Of a stretch of 64,000 nucleotides of DNA, positions 15,946 through 24,696 are shown in pieces. The stretch lies in NCBI RefSeq assembly GCF_009363115.1, contig NZ_CP045298.1, positions 1,317,001 through 1,381,000 of the forward strand, read 5' to 3'. The translations under genes were made by a program, and so were the position numbers. Positions within the stretch are counted from its first letter, which is position 1, and every line of letters starts with the position of its first letter. This DNA comes from Paenibacillus brasilensis. Lineage in GTDB: Bacteria; Bacillota; Bacilli; Paenibacillales; Paenibacillaceae. The notes beneath the pieces are model-generated. The model worked only from the letters and a program-made list of their open reading frames with translations. It did no database searches and was not told the DNA's origin.

Positions 15946-16347
15946 ATGTATGCGGATCGGATGTTCCATACTCTATCGGGAGGTGAACAACAAAAAGCGC
16001 GAATTGCAACGGCTTTGGCCCAACAAACAAGTATTCTTTTGCTCGATGAACCGACCACTTTTCTGGATATCGCTCACCAATTTGAGGTTATGGATATGCT
16101 GCGGCGAATCAATCACGAGTCCGGCTTGACGATTGTTATGGTACTGCATGATTTGCAGCAAGCTGCGGCCTATTGTCATCATATGATTGCGCTTAAAAGG
16201 GGACGAATTGCCGTTGCCGGCGATCCCCGTCACATTTTGACATCTGATTTTCTTCGCGACATTTATGGAATGAACGCCACGATCAAATTCGAGGATGGCT
16301 ATCCGGTCATTATACCGACCATACCACATCATTTAGGAGGAATTTAA
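15940..16347 (+). pseudogene. Heme/siderophore ABC ATPase, C-terminal fragment
   Basis: Retains the signature LSGGEQQKARI, Walker B ILLLDEPTTFLD and H-loop VLHDLQQA up to an intact C-terminus. The N-terminal half with Walker A is absent, so it cannot bind ATP normally. It joins the 5'-truncated NEAT gene head-to-head near 15943. It ends 2 nt before the start codon of the heme monooxygenase, and its last codons overlap that gene's ribosome-binding site: the remnant of an iron-uptake operon. Confidence 0.85.
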
Positions 16348-16349
16348 CT

Positions 16350-16700
16350 ATGGTTATCGTTACAAATACGTCTAAAATCACACCGGGCAACGCCCACCTG
16401 CTCATCGAACGCTTCAACAAAGAAGGAAAAGTAGAGAAAATGGAAGGCTTCCTCGGTCTGGAGGTGCTGCTGACTGAAAACACGGAGGATTATGAGGAAG
16501 TAACGATCAGCACACGCTGGAAGGAAAAAGAGAGCTTCCAAGGCTGGACGAAAAGCGAAGCGTTCCGCGAATCCCATAGCCACCGCCAAATTCCGGACTA
16601 TATTATTGAAAATAAAATCACCTTTTATGAGGTTAAAATCGTTCGTCATCCCATCGCCAACAGTGACTCCTCTTTGGCGAGTGACACCGAAGCCGTTTAA
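16350..16700 (+). CDS. Heme-degrading monooxygenase, IsdG/HmoA family
   Basis: 116 aa ABM-fold protein. Residues N6, W66 and H76 fall where the catalytic Asn-Trp-His triad of IsdG lies (N7, W67, H77), and the [14 protein letters not shown] strand fits the family. It would open the heme ring and release iron in the cytoplasm. GGAGG lies 8 nt upstream. The gene appears intact although the transporter remnant before it is not; its original promoter has probably been lost with the 5' part of that operon. Confidence 0.9.
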   Translation: MVIVTNTSKITPGNAHLLIERFNKEGKVEKMEGFLGLEVLLTENTEDYEEVTISTRWKEKESFQGWTKSEAFRESHSHRQIPDYIIENKITFYEVKIVRHPIANSDSSLASDTEAV

Positions 16701-16722
16701 TCCTGAATTATAGCCTAAAAAC

Positions 16723-16774
16723 AAAAAAAAGCGGCTCTGCAGACAACATCATTTGTCCGCAGAGTCGCTTTTTT
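16723..16774. terminator. Bidirectional terminator
   Basis: A-rich arm AAAAAGCGGCTCTGC pairs with GCAGAGTCGCTTTTTT around a short loop; convergent heme monooxygenase and MBL hydrolase genes. Confidence 0.9.
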
Positions 16775-16796
16775 CGATGAATATTTGTTATACTCC

Positions 16797-17807
16797 TCAG
16801 TTTGTAGTAGAGCCGCGGCGCCCAATTTTTAGCGTCTCTCCGTGCCCCAATACATGGATACGTTCCTTCGCGATGCCCAAACGCTCGCGCTCGGCTTCGA
16901 GACGATCCAAGGCCTCTCTTGGCGTATCATCGGCCAGCTTAAAGGCTCCATAATGCATCGGGATCATCTGATCCGCGCCGCAATCGACAAAGCCCTGCAA
17001 TGCCTCCTCCGGTGTCACGTGCTGCGAGGTCATGAACCATTCCGGTTCATACGCGCCAATCGGCATAAAGGTCAGGTCAATGGCAAAACGCTCGCCAATC
17101 TCCTTAAAACCACGAAAATACCCGGTGTCTCCCACAAAATACAACGTCGGTACATCCGCCGAATCTGAGTCTGCATGAGAATCCGAGCCGGCAACGGACG
17201 TGGCAGAGCCGATCACCTGCTGCTCGCTTTGCAGTACGTACCCACCCCAATGTGAGGTGTTGGTATCAAACGGCGTACGCCGGGTCCAGTGTTGTGCCGG
17301 AACAAATGTAATCCGCACCCCGCCTACCGTAAAATGCTCCCACCATTGCAGCTCATGGCAATTGCGAAAGCCTTTGCGGATCATTTTCGACTTTAGTCCC
17401 GCAGGTACGAGCATAAGCGTGTCTGCACGATATAATTTGCGCAGTGATTGTATATGTAAGTGATCATAATGCGAATGGGACAGCAAAATGATGTCCAGCG
17501 GCGGCACATCCTGAATGCGAATGCCGGGCGGAGCCAGCCTTTTGTCCAAGGCCATACGCTCGGCCCATACCGGATCAGTGATGATATTCAGCCCAAGGTA
17601 TTGGATGAAAAAGGTGGAATGGCCTACCCAGGTTGCTGTCGTCATGTCCCGATTACTGTGCAAAAACTCCAGCTCCGGGGGATGGTTCGGAACAACAAAC
17701 GTATAATCCTTTGTTTTGCTGCGTCGTTCCTGCCGCCATTGTCTGAATTGCTTGATGGTTTTATCGGTATTTACATGATCCATATTGTTAAAACGAACTT
17801 TGGGCAT
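16797..17807 (-). CDS. MBL-fold metallohydrolase, NAPE-PLD/UlaG-like
   Basis: 336 aa. Zinc motif HSHYDH (SHSHYDHLHI), second ligands in FVPAQHWTRR and GDTGYFRGF, and the late MHYGAF; this is the arrangement of the NAPE-PLD-like metallo-beta-lactamase superfamily branch. It hydrolyses a phosphodiester or lactone-type bond; substrate not predictable. A longer frame from 17867 lacks a ribosome-binding site. GGGAGGG lies about 10 nt before the ATG at 17807. Cytoplasmic, single-gene unit. Confidence 0.88.
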   Translation of the reverse strand: MPKVRFNNMDHVNTDKTIKQFRQWRQERRSKTKDYTFVVPNHPPELEFLHSNRDMTTATWVGHSTFFIQYLGLNIITDPVWAERMALDKRLAPPGIRIQDVPPLDIILLSHSHYDHLHIQSLRKLYRADTLMLVPAGLKSKMIRKGFRNCHELQWWEHFTVGGVRITFVPAQHWTRRTPFDTNTSHWGGYVLQSEQQVIGSATSVAGSDSHADSDSADVPTLYFVGDTGYFRGFKEIGERFAIDLTFMPIGAYEPEWFMTSQHVTPEEALQGFVDCGADQMIPMHYGAFKLADDTPREALDRLEAERERLGIAKERIHVLGHGETLKIGRRGSTTN

Positions 17808-18004
17808 GATGTAATTCCCTCCCTGACAAACCCGTTCTCCCAAGTAATCCAAAGGGTTTCCATTCATCTATATATTGTACACGTGAGTATGAAAAGCAAA
17901 TAATACAACATGCTGGTATATGTAAAGTATAATTCAAACTCCAATCTAATGGAAATATGTAAAGGAAATTCCACAGTATACATCAAGGCACATCAGGACA
18001 CATG

Positions 18005-18038
18005 AAGGGACCCTCCTCATAAATCAGGAAGGCCCGTT
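18005..18038 (-). terminator. Probable terminator after cydS
   Basis: GGGCCTTCCT and AGGAGGGTCCC pair imperfectly 14 nt after the cydS stop; only a weak U-run follows. Confidence 0.45.
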
Positions 18039-18051
18039 TCCGCTGCTGCTG

Positions 18052-18162
18052 TTAGTCCTGTGGATTTTTAAAGCGTGCCGAATATATAAACAGAAACAAA
18101 ATCGCCACGATAATAATGATAGGCGACTCGTACATAATCGTAAAATGCTCGAAAGCAACCAT
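18052..18162 (-). CDS. cydS: CydS-like small subunit of cytochrome bd
   Basis: 36 aa: one membrane helix (SPIIIIVAILFLFIYSARF) with a short charged tail. Directly after cydB, 5 nt from its stop, with AAAGGGTGAG before the ATG. Size, topology and position match CydS, the third subunit seen in the Geobacillus bd oxidase. Too short for most gene finders. Confidence 0.75.
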   Translation of the reverse strand: MVAFEHFTIMYESPIIIIVAILFLFIYSARFKNPQD

Positions 18163-18167
18163 TGAAC

Positions 18168-19199
18168 TCACCCTTTCTTCCCCATTTCTCCCCGCACATA
18201 TTTTGCATCGAACAGGAACAATCTCAATATCAGAATCAGCGAAGGGATCAATACCAGCAGTCCCGCACTAAACGCCGTAATCAATGCATACGCCATCGCA
18301 GGGTTCGTAAAGCTGCCATGCACATTAATGTAGGGGTACAAAACATACGGAAGATGCGAGCGACCATAGCCATACCAGGCAAATGCAAATTGCAGCATCA
18401 CCAGGATAAATGAGGTGCCCAAATAGCGTCGTTGCCATACCAGATAAACAGCTCCTACAAAGCATACAGAAGATGCGACGAACATCCAGGCCATACCTAG
18501 CATATTGGCAAAATGTTCTGGATTTTGCTTGTTGATCTGAAAAAAAGCGAACAAACTTGCCAAAATCGTAGGAGCACTCCAGAACAACGCATATCCCCGT
18601 ACAATTTCGAAAGCGACCTTGTCTCCCGCCCTTTTGGCATAAAAGGACAAAAACATCGCCGATATATACAGCACACTCACCAGCGCCAGAATAATAACTG
18701 CCCACGTATAGGGGTTGCTAAATAGCTGGTCCCATTGCAGATGAACACCTGTGCTGTTTTCCACAATAATGCCGCCTTCCGAAATGGCGAGAACCGTGGA
18801 CAGCGCCGCCGGAATCAGCAGCCCTGTTGCACCGTACAACGCCATGTAGACGATATTATTGGTCCCGGAATGCCCATACGTATTGTACGCATAATACACT
18901 CCCCGAATCGCGAGAAGCACAATCGCAATACTGCCGGGAACGAGTAACGCCGTCCCATAGTAATAAGCCGCATCCGGGAAAAAACCGTTCAATCCCACCA
19001 CGAAAAAGATGAGAAATACATTCGTTACCTCCCACACCGGGGATAGATAGCGTTGAATGATATTGTGGATTTTGTTCTGGTGACCTGTCAACACACTGTA
19101 AAAGCTGAAAAAGCCTGCACCAAAATCAATAGAAGCCACAATCAAATAACCGAACAGGAAGGTCCACAAAATGGCGATACCGACAATTTCATAGCTCAC
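18168..19199 (-). CDS. cydB: Cytochrome bd quinol oxidase subunit II (YthB-type CydB)
   Basis: 343 aa, eight to nine membrane helices, DUF-free CydB family; conserved start (ILWTFLFGYLIVASIDFGAG) and YLSPVWEVTNVF. Pairs with CydA to form the membrane oxidase that reduces O2 to water with quinol electrons. Start ATG overlaps the CydA stop by 4 nt. This is the shorter Geobacillus/YthAB-type branch, distinct from the second cydAB at 59.5-61.9 kb. Confidence 0.92.
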   Translation of the reverse strand: MSYEIVGIAILWTFLFGYLIVASIDFGAGFFSFYSVLTGHQNKIHNIIQRYLSPVWEVTNVFLIFFVVGLNGFFPDAAYYYGTALLVPGSIAIVLLAIRGVYYAYNTYGHSGTNNIVYMALYGATGLLIPAALSTVLAISEGGIIVENSTGVHLQWDQLFSNPYTWAVIILALVSVLYISAMFLSFYAKRAGDKVAFEIVRGYALFWSAPTILASLFAFFQINKQNPEHFANMLGMAWMFVASSVCFVGAVYLVWQRRYLGTSFILVMLQFAFAWYGYGRSHLPYVLYPYINVHGSFTNPAMAYALITAFSAGLLVLIPSLILILRLFLFDAKYVRGEMGKKG

Positions 19200-20542
19200 T
19201 TGCTTTCAGCCCCTTCCATGCCCAACTGCTTCATCTCTTCTACCGCATCCTTATTTCGGAATAGCTTGCTCAGTACCTTAATGGCCGAGAAGCACAACAC
19301 CAGATACAAAATAACAAACATCACCAGCATCCAGCCGACACTGGTAGAGGTGGTTGCTGCCTCGGATACCTTCATGTATCCGCGTAAAATCCACGGTTGC
19401 CTGCCGACCTCCGCGAACATCCAACCCAGTTCAATGGCGATCATAGCCAGCGGTCCGACCAAAATAAGCGCCAGCAGCAGCCATCTGGGGTATGGTTTGC
19501 GACCTGGCAAACGCCCCCGGATCAAATATAGCAAAGGAATGACCAAAATCAGCACCCCGGTGGTGATTTTGAGGTCAAACATATAGTGGATAGATAGCGG
19601 CGGACGCTCATCTACGGGATAATCATTTAATCCCTTGACCTCCGTACTAGGCAAATTCCCGGCCAACACACTCAGTGCATAAGGAACTTTCAGGGCATAC
19701 TTGATATCACCGTTTTCATCCATGTAGCCGCCATATACAAAGGGGGCGTGCGTCATCGTATCAAAATGCCATTCAGCGGCAGCCAGCTTCTCCGGCTGAT
19801 ATTTGGCTAAAAATTTACCAGACGCGTCTCCGATCATGACTGTACTAATGGCAAACACAATGGTGCAGGTAGCCGTCAGCTTCAGCGCTTTTTTGAAATA
19901 CGGGTGATTACGCCCCCGCAGCATGCTGTAAGCAGCCAGTCCCATCAGCACCCCGGCGCTTAATGTATATGACGAAGCCAGTACATGTGAAACCTTGGTC
20001 GGCGTAGCGGGATTTAGCATGGCCTGAATGGGATGAATATCTGTCATGACTCCATTTTTGAGTGTAAAGCCTTGAGGCTGGTTCATGAACGAGTTCACAG
20101 TCGTAATAAAAACCGCTGATGCAGATGAGGCAATCGCTACCGGGATAAGCAGCATCAGGTGGAAATATTTGCTTTTAAACCGATCCCAGGTGTACAAGTA
20201 GATCCCCAGAAATATAGCTTCGATAAAGAAAGCAAACGTCTCCAAAAACAAAGGCAACGCAATCGCTTGTCCAGCCACCCGCATAAAGGTAGGCCAGAGC
20301 AGGCTGAGCTGCAGACCAATCGCGGTGCCTGTAACGACACCCACGGCCACAGTGATGACAAACCCCCGCGCCCACCGTCGGGCCAGCAAAGTATAATGTG
20401 AATCACCGGTTCGCAGCCCGCGCCATTCTGCAAGTGCAATCATTAAGGGTACGCCAACGCCAATGGATGCAAATACAATATGAACAAACAGGGTAATTCC
20501 GGTCAGCATCCGGCTTAGCAATACAGGGTCCAGTGAAGACAA
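19196..20542 (-). CDS. cydA: Cytochrome bd quinol oxidase subunit I (YthA-type CydA)
   Basis: 448 aa, the same length as the Geobacillus enzyme. Heme ligands line up: H21, E101 and H186, with a Met at 321 (YMFDLKIT) near the expected b558 ligand. The conserved GRQPW motif follows near residue 363. The Q-loop is of the short Gram-positive type. Start is TTG at 20542, 10 nt after AAGGAG. Operon: small ORF (20712), cydA, cydB, cydS, all close together. Confidence 0.93.
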   Translation of the reverse strand: MSSLDPVLLSRMLTGITLFVHIVFASIGVGVPLMIALAEWRGLRTGDSHYTLLARRWARGFVITVAVGVVTGTAIGLQLSLLWPTFMRVAGQAIALPLFLETFAFFIEAIFLGIYLYTWDRFKSKYFHLMLLIPVAIASSASAVFITTVNSFMNQPQGFTLKNGVMTDIHPIQAMLNPATPTKVSHVLASSYTLSAGVLMGLAAYSMLRGRNHPYFKKALKLTATCTIVFAISTVMIGDASGKFLAKYQPEKLAAAEWHFDTMTHAPFVYGGYMDENGDIKYALKVPYALSVLAGNLPSTEVKGLNDYPVDERPPLSIHYMFDLKITTGVLILVIPLLYLIRGRLPGRKPYPRWLLLALILVGPLAMIAIELGWMFAEVGRQPWILRGYMKVSEAATTSTSVGWMLVMFVILYLVLCFSAIKVLSKLFRNKDAVEEMKQLGMEGAESK

Positions 20543-20610
20543 ATGGGTCTCACTCCTTCATTTCACATTTTAAAATAGGAAAAACATCGTGAGTTGCTCT
20601 TGATTACCAG

Positions 20611-20712
20611 CTAAGGAGTCAAGCGAGCTATGCTTTTAATTACGGCGTACAGCATAATAGCCGCAATCACAATACATACAATAATGAGCGTTCTTTCCTG
20701 CTTGCGGAACAT
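20611..20712 (-). CDS. Small single-helix membrane protein upstream of cydA
   Basis: 33 aa: basic N-terminus (MFRKQER), one helix (TLIIVCIVIAAIMLYAVI) and a short tail. AAGGAGG lies 7 nt before the ATG, a strong site for so short a frame. It ends 68 nt before the cydA start on the same strand, so it is probably co-transcribed. It resembles bd-oxidase accessory peptides in shape; no family is recognised. Confidence 0.55.
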   Translation of the reverse strand: MFRKQERTLIIVCIVIAAIMLYAVIKSIARLTP

Positions 20713-20868
20713 AGGAACGCCTCCTTCACTTATCTTTTGGCGCATTTTGGTAACCTACTCTCAGTTTGGTTCAATCATCCGATTTTTAACCCTGCTTTGG
20801 TGCTGAATGCAGCCGTTTTTCTGTTTAGATATTGTCTTATGCCTTCAAATTCGCTATATTAAAAATAG

Positions 20869-20883
20869 TTAGATAACCTAATT
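20869..20883. promoter_or_regulatory. Putative MarR operator, copy 1
   Basis: TTAGATAACCTAATT, with TTAG/CTAA palindromic ends, 20 nt before the marR start. The same 15-mer recurs inverted before the MFS gene. Confidence 0.65.
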
Positions 20884-20902
20884 ACATGAAAAGAGTGAAC
20901 TT

Positions 20903-21457
20903 ATGCCGCCAAAACAACATCAGCGGGACGCCGTTCAACCCCCTCTTCCCCGCCTTGGGCCAGATCCTTATCTGGAGTTAATGGATCAAACAGCTCTTGC
21001 CGAAACGGACCGGCAGCTTGCCCGCATCGGTCTGTTTTTGCTATGGACGGGTGATAACGTGCTTGATGCGATTGATCTGGATTTGTCCGTTTACGGCCTG
21101 ACAGAGAGCAAACTGGATTTGCTATTGCTGCTAACCCTGCATCAATCACAAGGCCAGATGAGCCCCTCGATGATTGCTGATCGTCTCGGAATTCGACGCG
21201 CATCCGTGACATCAATCCTGGACTGGACAGAGCAAAGAGGATGGATTATCAGGGAACATACTCCCACGGATCGACGCAAGATTCATGTACGTATTACAGA
21301 CGAAGGCTCCCTTCTTGTACAGCAGGTACTCCCTGTATTTTGGTCCTCCTGTGCTTCTCTGGCGAGCATTTTGGAGCCTGAGGAGCAGGTCGTTTTTTCG
21401 CGGATTATAGAGAAGCTCCACCATCATATGGAGCGCAGATTGGGGGTGGGTAGATAA
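20903..21457 (+). CDS. MarR-family transcriptional regulator
   Basis: 184 aa winged-helix regulator: dimerisation helices, then the DNA-binding part (SPSMIADRLGIRRASVTSILDWTEQRGWI) and wing (REHTPTDRRKIHVRITDEG). It probably represses itself and the downstream MFS pump, since one 15-bp motif precedes each gene. A 30-residue Pro-rich N-terminal extension precedes the typical fold. Ribosome-binding site AAAAGAGTGA is moderate. Confidence 0.88.
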   Translation: MPPKQHQRDAVQPPLPRLGPDPYLELMDQTALAETDRQLARIGLFLLWTGDNVLDAIDLDLSVYGLTESKLDLLLLLTLHQSQGQMSPSMIADRLGIRRASVTSILDWTEQRGWIIREHTPTDRRKIHVRITDEGSLLVQQVLPVFWSSCASLASILEPEEQVVFSRIIEKLHHHMERRLGVGR

Positions 21458-21473
21458 TTTTTTTTGAGCATAT

Positions 21474-21488
21474 AATTAGGTTATCTAA
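21474..21488. promoter_or_regulatory. Putative MarR operator, copy 2
   Basis: AATTAGGTTATCTAA, the exact reverse complement of copy 1, 60 nt before the MFS start and 17 nt after marR. Confidence 0.65.
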
Positions 21489-21547
21489 TATTACAAATTG
21501 ATTATATTAACAAGTTGCTTATTTTATCATGGAGGAGTGTTCCATAA

Positions 21548-22780
21548 ATGAGTAAATTACGAACAAATCATACCGCTATACAGAAGGAAACCGCAGTTCT
21601 GCCTTATGGATGGATGATAGTCATCCTATGCTGGTCAGCGGTTGTAGTCATGTCCAGCCTATATGTAACGGTGCCTCTGGTTCCCCTCTTTGCCGATGTA
21701 TTTGGAAAAACGCTTGCCGAAGCAGCCTTGCCGGGCAGTATCTTTTCCTTGGGCTTTGCGATGGGCTGCCTTATTTATGGGGGACTGTCTGACCGCTTTG
21801 GACGAAAGCAGGTCATCGTCTCCGGACTGCTCGCATTAACGATTATTTCGTTATGCCTCGGCTTAACCAGTCAGTATCCGGTATTAGTGGCACTGCGCCT
21901 GCTACAGGGCTTGGCGGCGGCCACCTTTTCTCCCGTAGCTCTCGCTTACGCTGTAGATATGTTTCCGACCGAAAAGCGGGTAACGGCTATCGGCTTTATC
22001 AGCACCGGTTTTCTGGTAGCAGGTATTGCCGGACAGGTATTTAGTATTGTCATCAGTGAACAAATGGGATGGAATATGGTCTTTTGGATGCTGGGGGTAC
22101 TGTACGCCATAACCTTCCTGATCGTCCTTTTTTTCCTGCCTAAAGCTCCCTCGCCTCAACGAGGCGTCCGCATTTTAGCGGCCTTCAGTCAGTTGGGTAC
22201 TGTTGTGCGCTCGTATCCTTTGTGGCTAAGCTACACGGTCGCTTTTGTGCTCCTGATGTCCTTTGTGAGCATGTATACTGTTTTGGGCAGCTATCTGGGC
22301 GGTCCCGAATTTGGTCTGAACAGCACGCAGATGCTTTATGTAAGATCCGCTGGCATCATCGGCATGCTTCTATCACCTTTTGCCGGAAAGCTAGCCCAAA
22401 AATTGGGTGTGCATCTTATATTACGAGCAGCCCTAGCTCTCTCCATTCTCAGCTTGGCGCTGATGGGAATGACGCATTCTCTTATTGTTATCGTCGCGTT
22501 GAGTGTATATTTTGTAAGCGGCATTGCCCTGAGCGTTCCTTCACTCATTGCAATTGTCGGCCAGTTGGGAGGTTCAGCAAGAGCGATAGCGGTCTCACTT
22601 TACACCTTCATTCTGTTCGCAGGTACGAGCCTGGCACCTATGCTTTCTATTCGTTTGATGGGTAACGGCGGAAATCAGGCGGCTACATTTATGCTGCTGG
22701 CAGCTGTTCTGTCTGTGGGCTTTATCGCCTCCCTGCTCATTCGTCAGAAGCAGAATGATTCATTGAAGCGGAGTGCATAA
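21548..22780 (+). CDS. MFS transporter under MarR control
   Basis: 410 aa, twelve predicted helices. MFS landmarks: GLSDRFGRKQV between helices 2 and 3 and RLLQGLAAATFSPVALAYAVD in helix 4-5. Likely a drug/metabolite exporter, judged from the MarR partner and the shared operator; substrate unknown. GGAGGAG precedes the ATG by about 11 nt. Confidence 0.88.
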   Translation: MSKLRTNHTAIQKETAVLPYGWMIVILCWSAVVVMSSLYVTVPLVPLFADVFGKTLAEAALPGSIFSLGFAMGCLIYGGLSDRFGRKQVIVSGLLALTIISLCLGLTSQYPVLVALRLLQGLAAATFSPVALAYAVDMFPTEKRVTAIGFISTGFLVAGIAGQVFSIVISEQMGWNMVFWMLGVLYAITFLIVLFFLPKAPSPQRGVRILAAFSQLGTVVRSYPLWLSYTVAFVLLMSFVSMYTVLGSYLGGPEFGLNSTQMLYVRSAGIIGMLLSPFAGKLAQKLGVHLILRAALALSILSLALMGMTHSLIVIVALSVYFVSGIALSVPSLIAIVGQLGGSARAIAVSLYTFILFAGTSLAPMLSIRLMGNGGNQAATFMLLAAVLSVGFIASLLIRQKQNDSLKRSA

Positions 22781-23102
22781 AGCTATATTATAACGAACTC
22801 TAAAATTCACATAAAAACGGAGTAGGCGGAATGGTGCTGTACAAGCGAAGCGGTGGCGATGGGAAGCACCATCCGACTGCGCAGTGGCGTCATAGTAACT
22901 TTCCAATTCAGTAAATATAGCATCCTGTTTTTATTTAAGAACCACCATATGCTCACAAGACATGTTTATATGATTTATGCGATATATGTCATTGCATTTT
23001 CCTCAAGATTACAAACTATCTCTTTGGAGACATCCATAGAATGAGGTACAATACAGATAAGCTATATATGGAGAACTTTTGAACAGGAGGCTGTACCGAG
23101 CT
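22781..23102. other. Intergenic region with a GC-rich hairpin
   Basis: 322 nt without a gene. ATGGTGCT (22831) and AGCACCAT (22865) form an 8-bp hairpin around a purine-rich loop (AAGCGAAGCGGTGGCGATGG). No U-tract follows. The rest is AT-rich and probably holds the cvfC promoter. Confidence 0.4.
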
Positions 23103-24236
23103 ATGAAGATCACATCTATCGAGCCGACTCCCAGTCCGAACACCATGATGCTGCATCTGGATGAACGACTGGAAGCAGGTATCCGCAGAACATATACACG
23201 GGACAATGAGCGTTCCGCCCCTCCATTTATCCGGCGCATGCTGGCCATTGAAGGGGTCAAAAGCGTGTTTCATACGACAGATTTTGTCGCCCTTGACCGC
23301 AAAGGCAATGCAGATTGGTCTACCATTCTGGGTCAAGTCCGGGATCAACTGGGCGAGGAAGGCGCTGACGCCAATTGGGATTTACCGGAAGAAACCTCCG
23401 GGGAAGCGTTTGGCGAAGCACAGGTCTTTGTGCAATTTTTCCGCGGCCTTCCGATGCAAATTCGGGTTAAGGCGGGACAGAAGGAGGAACGGATTTCCTT
23501 GTCCGACCGCTTTGTGCAAGCCGTTACACGTGTAGCCAGTGCTACGTTGATCAAGGAGCGCAAGCTCAGTGATTACGGCATTCGTTACGGTGAGCTGCCG
23601 GATATTGCGCGCGAGGTCGAGCAGGAGCTGGAAGCCGCCTTTCCGCAGGAACGGCTGGAGCAGATTATCCAGCAGGCGATCGCCCATGGCGCGAACAACA
23701 GCGAATTCGTGGAGGAGCGCCGCGAATGGAGCGATGCCGAGTTGGAGCAGGCCCTGCGGCACGAGGATTGGCGTACACGCTATGCCGCGCTGGATCGGCT
23801 GGAGCCGACACCCGAGCATTTGCCGCTTATCCGGCAAGCGCTGCATGACGACAAAATGCAGCTGCGGCGGCTGGCTGTCGTCTATCTGGGCGATATCCGC
23901 TCACCGGAGGCGATGGAGCTGCTGGCCGAGGCGTTGCGCGATCCTTCCGCCGCGGTACGCCGTACCGCAGGCGACACGCTGTCGGACATCGGTGATCCGG
24001 TCGCTACCGGTGCGATGATTGGAGCGCTGTCGGACAGCAGCAAGCTGGTTCGCTGGCGGGCCGCCCGTTTTTTATACGAGGTCGGGACCGAGGAGGCGCG
24101 TGACGCGCTGGAGAAGGCTGTCAATGACCCCGAATTCGAGGTCAGTCTACAGGCCAAAATGGCGCTGGAGCGCATCGAATCAGGCGAGCAAGCCGCAGGC
24201 ACCGTGTGGCAGCAGATGGCCAAGCGCAACTCTTGA
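23103..24236 (+). CDS. cvfC: Conserved virulence factor C-like protein (Nfu-N plus HEAT repeats)
   Basis: 377 aa, soluble. Residues 1-85 match the Nfu/NifU N-terminal scaffold domain (MKITSIEPTPSPNTMMLHLD). After a linker, the C-terminal half (from about 215) is built of HEAT-like repeats (YAALDRLEP, LRRLAVVYLGDI, VRRTAGDTLSDIGD, VRWRAARFLYEVG). Homologues are CvfC of S. aureus and YpgR of B. subtilis, of unclear function. A start 24 nt upstream is open but ATG at 23103 follows AGGAGG by 12 nt. Confidence 0.85.
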   Translation: MKITSIEPTPSPNTMMLHLDERLEAGIRRTYTRDNERSAPPFIRRMLAIEGVKSVFHTTDFVALDRKGNADWSTILGQVRDQLGEEGADANWDLPEETSGEAFGEAQVFVQFFRGLPMQIRVKAGQKEERISLSDRFVQAVTRVASATLIKERKLSDYGIRYGELPDIAREVEQELEAAFPQERLEQIIQQAIAHGANNSEFVEERREWSDAELEQALRHEDWRTRYAALDRLEPTPEHLPLIRQALHDDKMQLRRLAVVYLGDIRSPEAMELLAEALRDPSAAVRRTAGDTLSDIGDPVATGAMIGALSDSSKLVRWRAARFLYEVGTEEARDALEKAVNDPEFEVSLQAKMALERIESGEQAAGTVWQQMAKRNS

Positions 24237-24357
24237 TTAAAGCTTCTACGAAAGGATTTTCAAAAAATTGTCGATTGTCAGAAGATGTACAGGTACGTTA
24301 TACTGTAGTTCGCTATACAATAAAATATCATGTCATACACCTCATCAACCCTGTTTT

Positions 24358-24525
24358 ATGATGAGGTAGAGGTCGCGGATGTAATCAGTACACCGGAGGA
24401 GACGTCAAGAGCCGTCTGTGATTCCAGTGGAAAGGTACACCCGCCGAAGTATGCGGAGCTGACTCTTTGTAAATACTCCGAATGCTGGGGCTGCTGACCG
24501 AAAGGAGCAGAACTGTCACGCGTTG
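24358..24525 (+). promoter_or_regulatory. Lysine riboswitch (L-box)
   Basis: Core segments in order: GAGGTAGAGGTCGCG, AGTA, GGAGGAGACG, TGGAAAGG, CGCCGAAG, GCTGGGGCTG, GAAAGGAGCAG and CTGTCAC, the conserved L-box set. It is followed by a terminator and the lysP gene. Lysine binding should favour the terminator. An upstream hairpin CCTCATCA/TGATGAGG (about 24340-24366) overlaps the 5' edge. Confidence 0.92.
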
Positions 24526-24595
24526 TCCTGACACAGACACGTGTGTTGAGCTATCTTGTTATAGAAGAAGGTATGGTGCGGAATGCATAGACAAG

Positions 24596-24624
24596 ACCGC
24601 AGGCGTATTTCCCTGCGGTTTTTT
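24596..24624 (+). terminator. Riboswitch-controlled terminator
   Basis: ACCGCAGG/CCTGCGGT with a 7-8 nt loop, followed by TTTTTT, about 70 nt before the lysP start. Confidence 0.88.
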
Positions 24625-24696
24625 GATTTATATACTCCCCCTCCTTCTGGCTCTTGCCCTGACATGAAATACAATTTCATGAAGGAGTGTTTGAAC

